From NCBI RefSeq assembly GCF_029962835.1, contig NC_080588.1:46855001-46919000 (forward strand): a DNA stretch of 64,000 nt. The letters are read 5' to 3'. The notes under the pieces are model-generated. The model had not been told where the DNA came from, ran no database searches, and was given only the letters and a program-made list of their open reading frames with translations. Of the stretch, positions 34,660-46,295 are shown in pieces (position 1 is the first letter of the stretch; each line of letters begins with the position of its first letter). The stretch comes from Magnolia sinica (Eukaryota; Streptophyta; Magnoliopsida; Magnoliales; Magnoliaceae). Position numbers and translations under genes: made by a program.

Positions 34660-35260
34660 TCTCCCGTTTTGTTAAAGAATTATGATTTCATAACAAGTTT
34701 CAAGAATTTAGGGTGTCCCACAAAATTAACCTTTTAATCTCAATTTTGGTGGGCCCCATGACTTCTACATCAGATTTGTACATAGGGAGTTGCATTTCCT
34801 GGATTGATCACAACCGTGGATCATTTGTTTTTCTTTTTTGAAACTTAGTATAGTTGTGATCAAGGGGTTAAAATGCTAATTCCTTGTGCAGAATCAGAGG
34901 TGGAGATATAGGGCCCACCTGAATTGGCATAAGGGCATGATCCTGATTGTGCCCTGGATGATCGCCTTCCCAAACAGACCATTTATTCTATTTATAAACG
35001 TGTGTTTAAAACCTTAGGATTTTTGTCATGCATCTATCTGAAATGTTTGTAACTAGAAAGGTCCCTGTTCTGGTACTCCACACGCATGTGGTGATCCAAT
35101 CCGTGCATCTTGTAGACTGCACCGATCGGTAAAAAATACGCTGCAGTTGAACGTATGAAATTCCAGGAATGAGGGGTACTGCTAAGCAGCTAGCAAGATA
35201 TTTTCTCCTCCCAACTGTAGTGGGCCCTGCAGTGGTGATAGCTGTGTGTATCATTTTAAG
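34660..35260. repeat. Partial copy of the unit A/B repeat
   Basis: Matches 1285-1790 and 4690-5230: TTTCAAGAATTTAGGG, GTGATCAAGGGGTTAAAA, CAGAATCAGAGGTGGAGAT-like, GCATGATCCTGATTGTGCC, CCTTAGGATTT, GGTCCCTGTTCTGG and TGATCCAATCCGT in the same order. It includes both main modules joined as in unit B, and ends in a short A/T-rich run at about 35261-35285. Confidence 0.65.
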
Positions 35261-35639
35261 GTAATTAAATAAAAATAAAAATACACAAGCTAGATTATGT
35301 TAATGGGAACTAGCAAGCAAAAGGATGGTGCCTAAGGTGGGCTTCACTATGTGAAATCTACCCCAATCAACAGTTGCATCACCTTATCTTAGGTTCAGAA
35401 ATAAAAATAAAAAATAAAAAATCAGTCTCATCTGTAATTTAGGTGAATCACATGATTGAAAAAAGTGTACAATGCAATACCACCCTTCAAATTATTTTTC
35501 TTGGTTTATCCCACCTAAACCACATATGGACCTAAATTTTGGACACTATTTTTAAATTTGACATGGAATCTAATAATTAGAGTGAATTTTCTATAATCTC
35601 ATTGGTGGCCTGCAAAAATCAGGGTACATGTCTCTCCGT
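35261..35639. other. Intergenic, no gene seen
   Basis: AT-rich, with a short AAATAAA simple repeat near 35400-35420. Nothing recognised. Confidence 0.4.
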
Positions 35640-36180
35640 GAGTTGTTTCGATTGGTAGCGCGCGGATTAGGTACCACCCTCGCCTGTTTGGACAGGACAG
35701 GGGAGGCTTGGAGGGATATTGAGAGGCTACCGTTATGTATGAATTCTATCCACACCATTCTTTTATTTTTTCCATAACATTTTAGAGCACTGGACCAAAA
35801 ATAAGTCAGATATAAGTCTGAAGTGGACCACACCACTGGAAGCAGTGGTGCTAAGAATGCCCACCATTGAAACCTTTTTAAGGTCCACCATGTTGTTTAT
35901 TTTCCATCCAACCTGTTGATATGGTCATATACACTTGGAAGAAGTGAAAAAAGCAAATATCATCTTCATCCAAAACTTATGTAGCCACCAAGAATTTTTC
36001 AACGGTAGGAATTTAATCCACAGTTTGTAGTCCATTTGGGCCTTGGATCTTCCTTATTTTTGGGGTCATAATCTAAAATGATATGTAAAAATAGATGAAC
36101 GGTGTGTATAAAATTCATACATCATATTGGCCCCTCAGTGACCCTCAGAGCCTCTGCTTATCCCACCTCATATTGGTAAG
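35640..36180. mobile_element. Fold-back MITE (family 2), second copy
   Basis: Matches 9485-9990 in order and orientation: GGATTAGGTACCACC at the left, TATGAATTCTATCCACACC-type, GTGGACCACACCAC, ACCATTGAAACC, GTTGATATGGTCATATACA and TTTTTCAACGGTAGGAATTT. The right end has lost the clean GAGCTC palindrome seen in the first copy. Non-coding. Confidence 0.65.
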
Positions 36181-36966
36181 CCACGGGTGCAAGTGAATTA
36201 CGCACATTTAGAGGGAGATACGAACCACGTGTCAGTAGGGCTGCACGGATCCATCCATCCCTCCATCATCCATCTTATTAATTAAATATTTGATTTGGGG
36301 GTTAGGTTGGGTTGGGTGGCTGGGTTGAATCAAGTGCGGTGATTTGGGGGTTGGGTTGGGTTGGGTTGGGTTGGGTTGGGTGAATCAGGTGCGTGTTGGG
36401 TCGGGTTGGGAGTAAGCTCGCCTCAACTTGAGGTAAGCTTGCCTCGACTGGATCCACTAGTTCGCCTCAAGCTTGACTCGACTTGGCTTGATGTACTGTG
36501 GCAACCCAGCTGAAGGCTCTTAGATATGGATAAGTATCAAACATACTATGGAAATCCTGTAGCGTGACAACAACAACATACCAGTGATAGTTGCCTCAGT
36601 TTTTTATATAACATCAACAGCTCTATGGTATATTTAAATAAGTATACACGCTCTTTCAAAAATGACAGGTGGAGACCATGATTTGCTACCCTAGGCAAAT
36701 GATCCATTGGTCCCACCATGGATGAACCATGCCTGAACGAACAATGACCCTAAGGGCTGGGAGAATGTGGCAGTTTTTACATAACTCTTATTATCCATTC
36801 ATATGCAGGTCAGAAATTTAAATGTAGATTTTGTTTCTATTAGTCTGATTTTGAACTATAAGCCATCCATTGTGGGTCCACAACTGATAAATAGTCTCGA
36901 TTTCCAAAATATGACTACAAGTTTCAGAAATAAAAGAAGAGGTGTAGGAAGCAAAAATGCGGTTTG

Positions 36967-37078
36967 CAACTAGCATTGGAAAGGAAACAATTAGCAAAGA
37001 TGTGGATTGGCTATCATACCAACAACTAGCATTGGAAAGGAAACAATTAGCAAAGATGTGGATTGGTTATCATACCAA
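36967..37078. repeat. 56-bp perfect-like tandem duplication
   Basis: CAACTAGCATTGGAAAGGAA starts at 36967 and again at 37023, giving two copies of a 56-bp unit with one visible difference (GGCTATC versus GGTTATC). It sits directly before a MITE and is recent by its near identity. Confidence 0.9.
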
Positions 37079-37079
37079 A

Positions 37080-37605
37080 CACCACCGACCTAGCTGGTGT
37101 GTTGACGTCACCATGTTATGTGGGTCCCATCATGAGGTATGTATTATATCCAAACCGTTTATAGATTTTTCGAACTCGTCCTAAAGATTTAGCCAAAAAA
37201 TAAGACAGATCTAAAGATTTCGTGGACCACACTGCAAAAGGCAGTGGAGGATTGAACGTCTACCATTGAAACCTTTTTGGGTAACAGAAGTTTTGGATTA
37301 ATATGATATTTGTTTTTCCTCTTTATCTAGGTATTTTTGACCTTATGAACAAATTGGATGGAAAATAAACATTATGGTGAGCCCTATGAATGTTTTAACG
37401 GTGATAATTATTGTCTTACTACTATTAATGGTATGGTCTATTTAAAGCTTGTATACTATTCATTTTTGGATTAATGCTTTAAAAAGATATCTCCGAATGG
37501 ATGAACTGTCTGGATATAACAAATACAACATTTTGAGGCCAATATAATTTTGATTTCCTTTGAACCATTTGTACATCTAGAGCTATAGGAGCGCCAGTGC
37601 TCGTC
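37080..37605. mobile_element. Fold-back MITE (family 3), second copy
   Basis: Matches 8991-9480: GGTCCCATCATGAGGTATG, AAATAAGACAGATCTAA, GATTGAACGTCTACCATTGA, ATGAACAAATTGGATGGAAA and TTTGAACCATTTGTAC. Non-coding fold-back structure. Confidence 0.65.
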
Positions 37606-38195
37606 TTCACACGACACGGACCCACACCAGCCAAGTCGGAGGTGTGTGGTACACCAGCCAATGGAAACGGGTGGGCTACTCCACTGCCACTCGCCAATGG
37701 CTGGTGGTCGGTGCTATGTGGACCCAACATGATATATGTATCTCATCCATGCCGTCCATCCATTTTTCCAGATAATTTTATGGTGTGAACATAAAATCGA
37801 GGTAGATTAAAATCTCAAGTGGGCCACACAGTGTTGATTGAACTCTCACCATTAAAACTTCTTGGGGCTACAAAAGTTTTGGATCAAGCTGATATTTTTT
37901 TATTTTTTTATTTTTTAACCTTCATCCAGGTTTCATCCATGTTTGTATGACCTAATATATAGGTTGGATGTCAAATAAACATTACAGTGGGCCCTAGGAG
38001 GTTTTTAATGGTAGACGCTCAATTACTATTGTTTTCTCATGGTGTGGTCCACCTGAGATTTTGATCTACCTCAATTATAGGTTCATAAAATAAAACTATC
38101 TTGAAAAATGGATGGACGGCATGGATGAGATACATACATCATGTTGGGATCCACAGATCACCGACTAATAGCAATTTGCTAGTGGCAAGGGGAAT
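37606..38195. mobile_element. Fold-back MITE (family 1), second copy, with a short linker
   Basis: The linker at 37609-37665 (CACACCAGCC, GGTGTGTGGTACACCAGCC) is the relative of 10016-10080. The MITE from about 37660 matches 8500-8990: GGCTACTCC, CCAATGGCTGGTG, TCTCATCCATGCCGTCCATC and, inverted at the right, GGATGGACGGCATGGATGAG. The two arms are nearly palindromic. Non-coding. Confidence 0.7.
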
Positions 38196-38829
38196 TTCTT
38201 GGACGCGGATTGTGTCTTACCCCCGCCCGAACGGTAATCCGTCCAGGCAGGGCTCTGTGCCGCCCAACGTGATGTAAGTGTTTTATCCACACCGTTCATC
38301 GCTTTTATCATATCATTTTAAGGTATGATACTAAAAATGAAGCAGATCCACATCTATGGTGGACCACACCAAAGGAAGCTGCAGTGATAATGAAACCCAC
38401 CATTGAAAGCTTTCTAAGGGCCACCGTGATGTTTTTTTACCGTTTCAACTTGGGCAGGTTGGGTTGAGGTCGACCCAAGCACAACCCGACATCAAGAGGA
38501 CCCAACCTGCAATCTGACGGCTAACCTAATCAGAATTCCAACACAAGGTGACCAACCTCAACCTAACATGATCAATTACATGTGATTACTCCCAACCCAA
38601 CCTAAACCAACCCAAATTTAGTCAACAGAAATTCAAATCTGGTTGGCATTTTTCAACCTGAACCCAACCCAAGGACGTCGACGACCCAACCCATACTCAG
38701 GTTGGGAGTTGGGTTCAGGTTGTCCTGTACCCAAGTTGCATCCCTAGTGTCAATGCGTCAGGCTAGGGCCAGACCAGGCTCTGATCACCTAAGCCCTAGC
38801 CCTAATCAAGCTGAAAAGGCATTGGTCAT
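38196..38829. other. MITE fragment and GGTTGGG-type degenerate repeat
   Basis: At 38240-38440 is the left arm of another GGACCACACC-type MITE. At 38440-38740 is a degenerate array of GGTTGGGTT/AACCCAACC words in both orientations. It is not telomeric: plant telomere repeat is TTTAGGG. No gene. Confidence 0.5.
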
Positions 38830-40259
38830 TGATGGGGACATCTCGCGCACACGCGCACGCCCGCCGCCCCACCTACGCACGTACGCACAGAGTAGGAGGG
38901 CCCCACCATCGATCTGGCTCAATGACGACGTCCAGAGAGGGTTTCCTACCTAGAAGACGAAGTTTGGTTTAAATGATTAGGCCTGATAGTCAAAAAAAGC
39001 CCATCATGGGATCTCATGATCGTGGCGCACTCATCGGATTGATTTCATATTTTAGGTTTTGCTTATTGTTATTATTTAGAACATTGTGAACACTTTAGAT
39101 TTTCGTTTGGTTTTATTTTAGTTTACTTCATCGCCAAGTAATAAGTTGCGCACATGGTGCGAGTTTTGGGGTATAGGATTTTTCCTATAAATAGGCACCC
39201 CTTATAGTTCTTTTGATTCATTGAAGTTAATAAAAAATTCCTGCTTTATTTTTCTGCTCTCTTCGTGAGTTGTGGAAGAATTCAAAAGTGGGTGCGAAGC
39301 CCTCCCTTTTCGAAGGGCTAACTACCGTGGTGCGAAGCCACATCGATCCCAATTCACCCCCATCTTCCATCATCTTTTTTTTCATCTTCCCCCACCATTC
39401 GTACTTCGAATTTGTCCTTTTGTTGCATCAGATTTCTTCATTACAGCAGGTTTCCAGATTTTGGCCTGCAGGTGAGCTGAAACTTCGGCGGAGCACCACG
39501 CACAAACCGTACATCGGATCGAGCTAAGATTTGGAGGTTTTGGAGTCCATCCCTGGCCGACCAGGGCCAAGGTAGCCTTTTTCTGAATAGTGGGCCCCAC
39601 ACACATGCGGCCGATATCACACGCACGTCCGTTTGGGCCATTGTTACTATCCATACGCGGGATCATCTTTTTGCTCAGGTTTTTATCCTCTTTTATCCTC
39701 TCATAGCCGTTTTTCGTGAATCATAACCCTAGATTACATGATCCCTAATTGATTTATCCCTTTTTATCACCTTAGGGTTCCTTGAATTGAAATTAGGGAA
39801 TCCTTTGGATTAGGGACTGATTTTTATGCACGAGTAGTTGATTTTATTTCCCTTTGACATCGTTTGGTTTATAATTTTTATTGGTCCAGTCCTAGCCTGT
39901 GTCGGCTTGGACCCTCATAGATTCCCCTTTTTAATTGAATGTTTGGATTTTCATGTGGGACGTGAAATTTGTGTGATTGTTTCTGACTTGGTAGGATCTA
40001 AGCCTAAAATCTTGCATATCATATTTAATTTTCCATGTCCTGCATCAAATTTGGTATTAGAGCCTAGGGTTCTTGTAGGGGAATTCATTACATGTTTAGG
40101 GTTTGGTTGTTTATGTCCATTACGCATCAATTCTCATCATATATGGCTGTTTAGAAGTCCATAAACCCTGACATAAGCTACTGAAATTTTCTGTTATCCC
40201 CTTATTTGAATTATTTAAGAAATTAGCTTAGCTTTATATTTCTAGGTTTAGAAGCTTTT

Positions 40260-40612
40260 CTTTTCTGTTTTTAGAAACTAAATTTTTAGAAACTTTCTTA
40301 ACCTGTTTTTAGAAACTAATTTTCTTTCCTTTTTCTTTTTTAGAAACTAGTTTACTTTCCTTTTTCTTTTTTAGAAACTATCTTACATTCTATTTTTAGA
40401 AACTTTCCTTTTTCTTTTTTTAGAAACTAGGTTGCTTTTTAAAAACTTTCTTTTTTCGTTTTTAGAAACTAGGTTACTTTTTTTAGAAACTTTCCTAATT
40501 TGTTTTTTAGAAACTTTCTTTTTTTCGTTTTTAGAAACTAGGTTGCTTTTTTTGAAACTTTCCTAATTTGTTTTCAGAAACTTTCCTTTTTCGTTTTTAG
40601 AAACTAGGTTGT
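40260..40612 (+). repeat. TTTTTAGAAACT array in the retrotransposon leader
   Basis: Between the primer-binding site and the gag-like start, AGAAACT occurs 13 times, each copy after a T-rich tract (TTTTTAGAAACT), with spacers such as AGGTTGC and TTCCTAATTTG. Two further degenerate copies are visible. Spacing is irregular, about 15-40 bp. This is simple-sequence expansion in an untranslated leader rather than a coding repeat. Confidence 0.85.
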
Positions 40613-41669
40613 TTCTCAAAAAAAAAAAAAAAAACCCTTATATTTTGACAACTATATTGCTGAATTTTGGCTTGCACCCTACACTAAACATGGAGCAACT
40701 GCTAGAGTCATTGAACAAGTTGTCCCAGCAGATCGAGTATTTGGGTAAGCGCTATGAACAATATATAGACCAACGCTTTGATCAATTTGATGCGTGCATT
40801 ACCCGATTAAAGGCCTCCGCCGGGACAAATCCTAGTATTGGGGTAGATGTCCAATCTCAGGCAGGTGGCCTGGAGGATAGACCAATGAATGAAGTTGGTC
40901 AAGGAATCAATTATGGGTGTGCACCCGTGCACCCACCCCATGAGAGACATCAAGACCACTATTTTGAGGGGTACAACATGTGCAGCCTTGTGGCTGGAGA
41001 GAGTGCACCAGAGGCTAGTGTAGAATTACCCACTGAGGCCATTCCGGTAATGGATGAGTTACGTGATATCTTTCCTAATGATCTACCGGATGAGTCTCCC
41101 CCTAGGAGGGATATAGAGCACACCAGAACATGGGACACCGTAATACCTACAGTTGAGTTTGCGTTTAATAGTTCTGTCAATAGGTTCACAGGTATCGGTC
41201 CTTATGAAGTCGTTACTGTTTATAAACCTCGGAAACCTATTGATCTTGTCCCTATGTCACTGTCTCATAGGGTGTCAGAGCCTGCAGAGTCTTTTGCGCA
41301 TCACATTCATTCATGGCATTGAAAAATCAGGCAGAAGATCACTACTAGTAATGAACATTACAAATTTTCTATAAACCAACATAAACGTTTCAAAGAATTC
41401 AATATTGGGGACTCTGTGATGGTCCACATCTGGCCCGAGCGGTACCCTCCGGGGGCTGTTCGTAAGTTACACGGGCATAACGCTGGATCCTTCAAAATTA
41501 TAAAACGAAACGGTCTCAACGTGTATGAGGTAGATCTTCCACCTTACATGGGAATTAGTTTCACATTTGATGTGAAAGATCTAGTTACTTTTCAGGAGAC
41601 CACTGATACTTTGTCTGGCCCTTCGCCCACCCATCCTGATTCCCCATATTTATCCCTTGAACCATGTCC

Positions 41670-41990
41670 CCTTCCCGACCCATTTTCTCAGCCTCTACCT
41701 CCCATACCCACTCTTCCTGACCTTTCTTCCCAGCCTCTACCTCTCATACCTACCCTTCCCGACCCATTTTCCCAGCCTCTACCTCCCATACCCACTCTTC
41801 CTGACCTTTCTTCCCAGCCTCTACCTCTCATACCTACCCTTCCCGGCTCATTTTCCCAGCCTCTACGTCCCATACCTACCCGTCCCGACCCAATTTTTCA
41901 GCCTCTACGTCCCATACCTACCCGTCCCGACCCATTTTCCCAGCCTCTACCTCCCATACCTACCCGTGCCAACCCATTTTCCTAGCCTCT
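41670..41990 (+). repeat. 42-bp proline-rich minisatellite inside the retrotransposon
   Basis: About seven units of 42 bp encode PDPFSQPLPPIPTL-type repeats. Neighbouring units alternate (DPFSQPLPPIPTL / DLSSQPLPLIPTL), giving a higher-order period of 84 bp on the left. It lies between the integrase remnant and the chromodomain-like tail, where some chromoviruses have a proline-rich linker. Confidence 0.85.
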
Positions 41991-43441
41991 CCCTCCCATA
42001 CCTAACCTTCACACACCCAGAGAGGAAATAGAGGATATCCTGGACCATCAGATAGTTTCAACGTCGGACGTCGGGTTTCAGAAGTACCTGGTCAAGTGGA
42101 AGTCACGCCCAGCTTCAGACAACACGTGGCTCACTGCGGAAGAGCTTCAGAGACTTGATCTTGACGTCCTGGAGCGGTTCAGGAGTTTTATTTCGCCAGT
42201 GGCAAAATCTTCACAGCCGAAGAGAATTGATGGGGACATCTCGCGCACACGCGCACGCACGCCGGCCCACCTACGTACGTACACACAGAGTAGGAGGGTC
42301 CTACCATCGATTTGGCTCGATGACGACATCCAGGGAGGGTCTCCTACCTGGAAGACGAGGTTTGGTTCAAATGATTGGGCCCGATAGTCAAGAAAAGCCT
42401 ATCATGGGATCTCATGATCGTAGCCCACTCGTCTGATTGATTTCATATTTTAGGTTTTGCTTATTATTATTATTTAGAACATTATGAATGCTTTAGATTT
42501 CTGTTTGGTTTTTATTTTAGTTTACTTCATCGTCAAGTAATAGGTTGCGCACATGGTGCGAGTTTTGGGGTATAAAATTTTTCCTATAAATAGGTACCCC
42601 TTGTAGTTCTTTTGATTCATTGAAGTTAATAAAAAAATTTTGCTTTATTTTTCTGCTCTCTTCGTGAGTTGTGAAAGAATTTAAAAGTGGGTGCGAAGCC
42701 CTCCCTTTTCGAAGGGCTAACTATCATGGTGCGAAGCCACATCGATCCCAATTCACCCCCATCTTCTATTATCTTTTTTTTCATCTTCCCCCACCATCCG
42801 CACTTCGAATTTGTCCTTTTGTTGCATCAGATTTCTTCATTACAGCAGGTTTCCAGATTTCGGCCTGCAAGCGAGCTGAAACTTCGGTAGAGCACCACGC
42901 ACAAACCGTACATCGGATCGAGCTAAGATTTGGGAGTTTTGGAGTCCATCCCTGGCCGACCAGGGCTAAGGTGGCCTTTTTCTGAATAGTGGGCCCCATA
43001 CAAGTGCGGCTGGGATCACACGCACGTCCGTCTGGGCTATTGTTGCTATCCATATGCGGGATCATCTTTTGGCTCAGGTTTTTATCCTCTTTTATCCTAT
43101 CATAGCCGTTTTTCGTAAATCATAACCCTAGATTACATGATCTCTAATTGATTTGCCCCTTTTTATCACCTTAGGATTCCTTGAATTGAAATTAGAGAAT
43201 CCCTTGGATTAGGGACTGATTTTTATGCATAAGTAATTGATTTTATTTCCCTTTGACATCGTTTGGTTTATAATTTTTATTGGTCCAGTCCTAGCCTGTG
43301 TCGGCTTGAACCCGCATAGATTCATCTTTTTAATTGAATGTTTGGATTTTCATGTGGGACGTGGAATTTGTGTGATTGTTTCTAAATTGGTAGGATCTAA
43401 GCCTAAAATCTTGCATATCTTCCATGTCCTGCATCAGTCAT

Positions 43442-45771
43442 GTCTTAGCCTCATTGGATCGTGCCATCCCATAAAAGCGGGAGTCTCATATGGGTGCATG
43501 ATCCTATCAGTCCCTCAGGTGGCTCCCATAGTGTAGATACCTTGTCGAATAATCATGCATATTCACAAATTTGGTAGGCTACTCATAGTTTATAAAACAA
43601 ATGGATGGCTAAGACAATTGATTAAGTTTTCCTGAGTTGTCCATTTGTTTCTAACATTGAGTTTTCCTTAGCTGTCCATTTGTTTCTAACATTGAGGCAC
43701 ACCTTTTGAGTGGCTAGGCCTAGCTTTTAGGCCAAGGCATCTACATGGCCAGACCCTCAAGACGGGGCAGATTTGATCTCACACTTGTCTCCAACACAAA
43801 CAGGAACACTCTCAGGCCAATTTTACCAAGTCAGTCACCCCAGGCTACAGTTTTAGTGAGCCAAACTATCACATTCACTATCACATATGAGGCCTCAATG
43901 TTGAAATGCACTGTCTACCATTAAGGCACAGGCTCTAACCATAGACACGGTTCTTAACAATGCATATAATGTGTGGAGATCTGAGCATGATTTCATGCAT
44001 GTAAGAAGTTCAATTTGAATCAACAAAAAGCTAAATGGATAATTTTTAAGTATTCAAACTTACTAAGCATAACGCGTTTTGCATGGAAGGCACAAATCAT
44101 TCTGTCTTCGAACAAAATGGACCAAATAATCTTCAGCTGCCTGCAGAAATATCACCTACTTAAATGAAGTAATGCACATATCTATGAAATGTCAAATTCA
44201 AGAACAAATCATGGCAAGAAGTGGACAAAATAATCTTAAGCCCCACAGAAAATGGAAATATCATCCCCTTCGATGCACAAGAGCACATATCTTATAGAAG
44301 TTCAAATTTCAACTAGTAATAGTGGCGAAGGAATTGTATGAACCTCGATGCAAGAATATGCATTGCATCCTCGAGTCTTCAGTTTGTATTAATGGAACCA
44401 CTGGTTTAGTCACTTCAGTGGTCAGCCCATAATTATTTGATGAGTTGAGCACCATTTTGGATGAACCATACCACAAAATTCTTCCAAAGCAAAAGAGTTA
44501 AGCAACTCAAAACCTTTGGCTACCTTTTCAATGGGTTGTGGAATGTTGGCATCTAATTAGTTACAGTCACTAATACTGGGGTTGGGTCATCCTACGAAGA
44601 AGAATTTACGGGATGGTCTATCCACTGTGGGGCCTATCGGACCTATAGTCTGGATCAATGATGTAAAAATAGAACACCTAAGGGATACCATGCATATCAT
44701 TGGACCATGTAATTCCTCATAGCAACAATGTATTGCTGAACGCATTCAATACAGTTGGGATGAATTTTGATTTCATAAACCAAAATTTTGGATTTAGTGA
44801 GAAGTATATGTTGTAAGAAATTGAAAACATAGAGATCATTGAAGGCAAGGAATTGAGACAAACTTCTCTAGACAAAGGCATATCAAGTTCTGCATTCCCC
44901 GCCATTTCAAAGATCTTAATCACTCAATACATTGTCCATGTGACACACATAGGGGATCCAGGTAGTCTAAACCATTGGTACCATTGGCAGCAACATCGCC
45001 TAATAATCAATCACACTGATGATCTCAACCAATTGGAAGGGAATAAACACATTTAAAAGAGAGCAGTTTTGTGGCTTGATTGAAGGAGAAGATTATAACA
45101 ACTGATTAGTCAAGAGGGGGATTTCTTTGACAATTCATTGCAAATTCCAGGGCTTCCAGGAATAATCATGGCTAGGCGTGTTTGACATAGACATGTACCC
45201 AAACACATTCCACTCTTTTGCAGAATCCAGAAATGGTTGTGCCATCCCGTGGGAATTGGGAAATGAGAGTTTCTATAATGAGGGAGTTTGTTCCAATAGT
45301 TCAGGAAATTTTGAAGGAGCTAAATGTAAGAGTCTCCGTTCCCATTAATGCTCCAACAAGGGAAGTTAAAGGGCTCTCCTTCATGACTGTTCTGAAGTAT
45401 TATCAGGAAGTTGGCTAGTTGCAAACCAAATGTAGGGTAGCAAGATCTACTGTCACCCCAACAAGCCATTCAATTTGTTGAGAAACTCCCACGAGTAGTT
45501 TCAAATAGGCTACGTGATGGCGTCCAAGTACAGGAGTAACTTTTGAGCCAGCATCAATTTACAAAAGATATGGATAGAAGGTGATTCTCTCCTCACCATT
45601 CCTTGACTAGAGGAGTGTCCCCCTCCCTAGCATCTTAACCTCCTTTTAAGGAAGCAGATTTCTTCTCATGAAGATAGACATTGGGTAGATTTCTCATATT
45701 CACCTTGAAGCAACTATCTTAACATTTGTTTAGCACATTTGGGAGCTAGATACAACAATCTTGTGTATTAG
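43442..45771. other. Intergenic, no gene recognised
   Basis: The only frames are short (for example 45218-45418, +, 66 codons, with no recognisable domain). A near-duplicate of about 45 bases lies at 43630-43700 (GTCCATTTGTTTCTAACATT twice). A MITE-like GTGGGGCCTATC segment is near 44620. Confidence 0.4.
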
Positions 45772-46047
45772 GATCATAGTTCTAAAGCAATTGTTGACTT
45801 GCAACACAGTCAACTCAACTAGACAAGGTTTCATGCCCATAAGCCTTACTCCATTGAAACCGTTGACTCAAAGTGACTCAAACCAAGTCACTTGGTTCAA
45901 TGCAAATCTGGGTTAACCATTTTGTGGGGTTTTTCTTTCTTATAAAGATGTAAAAGATTGAACTCAGAATTGAATCTTCATGTTGACTCAACCCAAATAA
46001 ACAGATTCGAGTCAAGTCTTCAGTTATAGAAATTAAAACTATGATGA
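45772..46047. mobile_element. Small GACTCAA-rich MITE
   Basis: The left edge ATCATAGTTCTAAAG and the right edge TTAAAACTATGATGAC are inverted relatives. Between them are GTTGACTCAA, AAGTGACTCAAACC and GATTCGAGTCAAGTC words. It is related in style to 27637-28110. Non-coding, about 275 bp. Confidence 0.5.
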
Positions 46048-46295
46048 CAATCATATACCAAACACTTGATGTGTGTGTTTGTGTTTCCCTTCTCTACTAA
46101 GGCTCCCCTTTTGTAGCTTTTCTTTATATTTCTCACTTGTACATAAAAGAATAATAATAATAATGTAACTAATTGGTATCCTTATTGTGCAAATAGGAGA
46201 TCTGATCTAGAAAGAGTATATAAACCTTTTCAATATAAATATATTTGTAACTCTTGTATTTCTTATCTTTGGTTTTGCTAACACAGTATTAGGGT
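46048..46295 (+). mobile_element. Possible LTR end with primer site (weak)
   Basis: A TATA-like AGTATATAAACC (about 46217) is followed by TTTGCTAACA (to 46283) and CAGTATTAGGGT, which resembles the tRNA-Met-type primer site TGGTATTAGAGC. No matching second LTR or gag/pol remnant was recognised downstream. A fossil if real. Confidence 0.2.

Larger units (their letters stand above)
36236..38754. mobile_element. Candidate hAT-like element, MITE-filled (speculative)
   Basis: The left edge reads TAGGGCTGCAC (36236 on) and the right edge GTTGCATCCCTA (to 38754), which are inverted relatives. They are flanked by GTGTCAG on the left and GTGTCAAT on the right, close to an 8-bp duplication. Both ends lead into GGTTGGGTT-type pentamer tracts (36310-36400; 38440-38740, inverted). 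The middle is filled by other MITEs and has no transposase. It may instead be two independent MITEs, one at each end. Confidence 0.3.
38830..43436 (+). mobile_element. Ty3/gypsy chromodomain LTR retrotransposon, non-autonomous
   Basis: A fossil with both ends preserved. The 5' LTR is 38830-40047 (1218 bp) and the 3' LTR 42228-43436 (1209 bp); both start TGATGGGGACATC and end TGCATCA. The flanking five bases are GTCAT on both sides (38825-38829 and 43437-43441), a perfect target-site duplication. A primer-binding site TGGTATTAGAGC starts near 40052, complementary to initiator tRNA-Met. The internal region is only about 2.2 kb: a repetitive leader, a gag-like N-terminus from about 40690 (MEQLLESLNKL), remnants of the integrase end, a proline-rich tract and a chromodomain-like tail (about 42.0-42.2 kb, VKWKSRPASDNTW). 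Most of pol, including the RT and RNase H domains, is absent, so the element is broken and could move only with outside help. The LTRs differ by roughly 5-10% by eye, mostly transitions, which suggests an insertion some millions of years old. Confidence 0.92.

Noticed and set aside
36310-36400. Interstitial telomere repeat
   Set aside because: The unit is GGGTT (pentamer), not TTTAGGG, and an inverted relative at 38440-38740 links it to MITE sequence.
40260-40612. CRISPR-like array of regularly recurring motif
   Set aside because: The repeated word is 7-12 bases, spacers are T-rich and variable, and it lies in a plant retrotransposon leader.
45218-45418. 66-codon plus-strand frame
   Set aside because: Short, no family resemblance, no support from neighbouring sequence.
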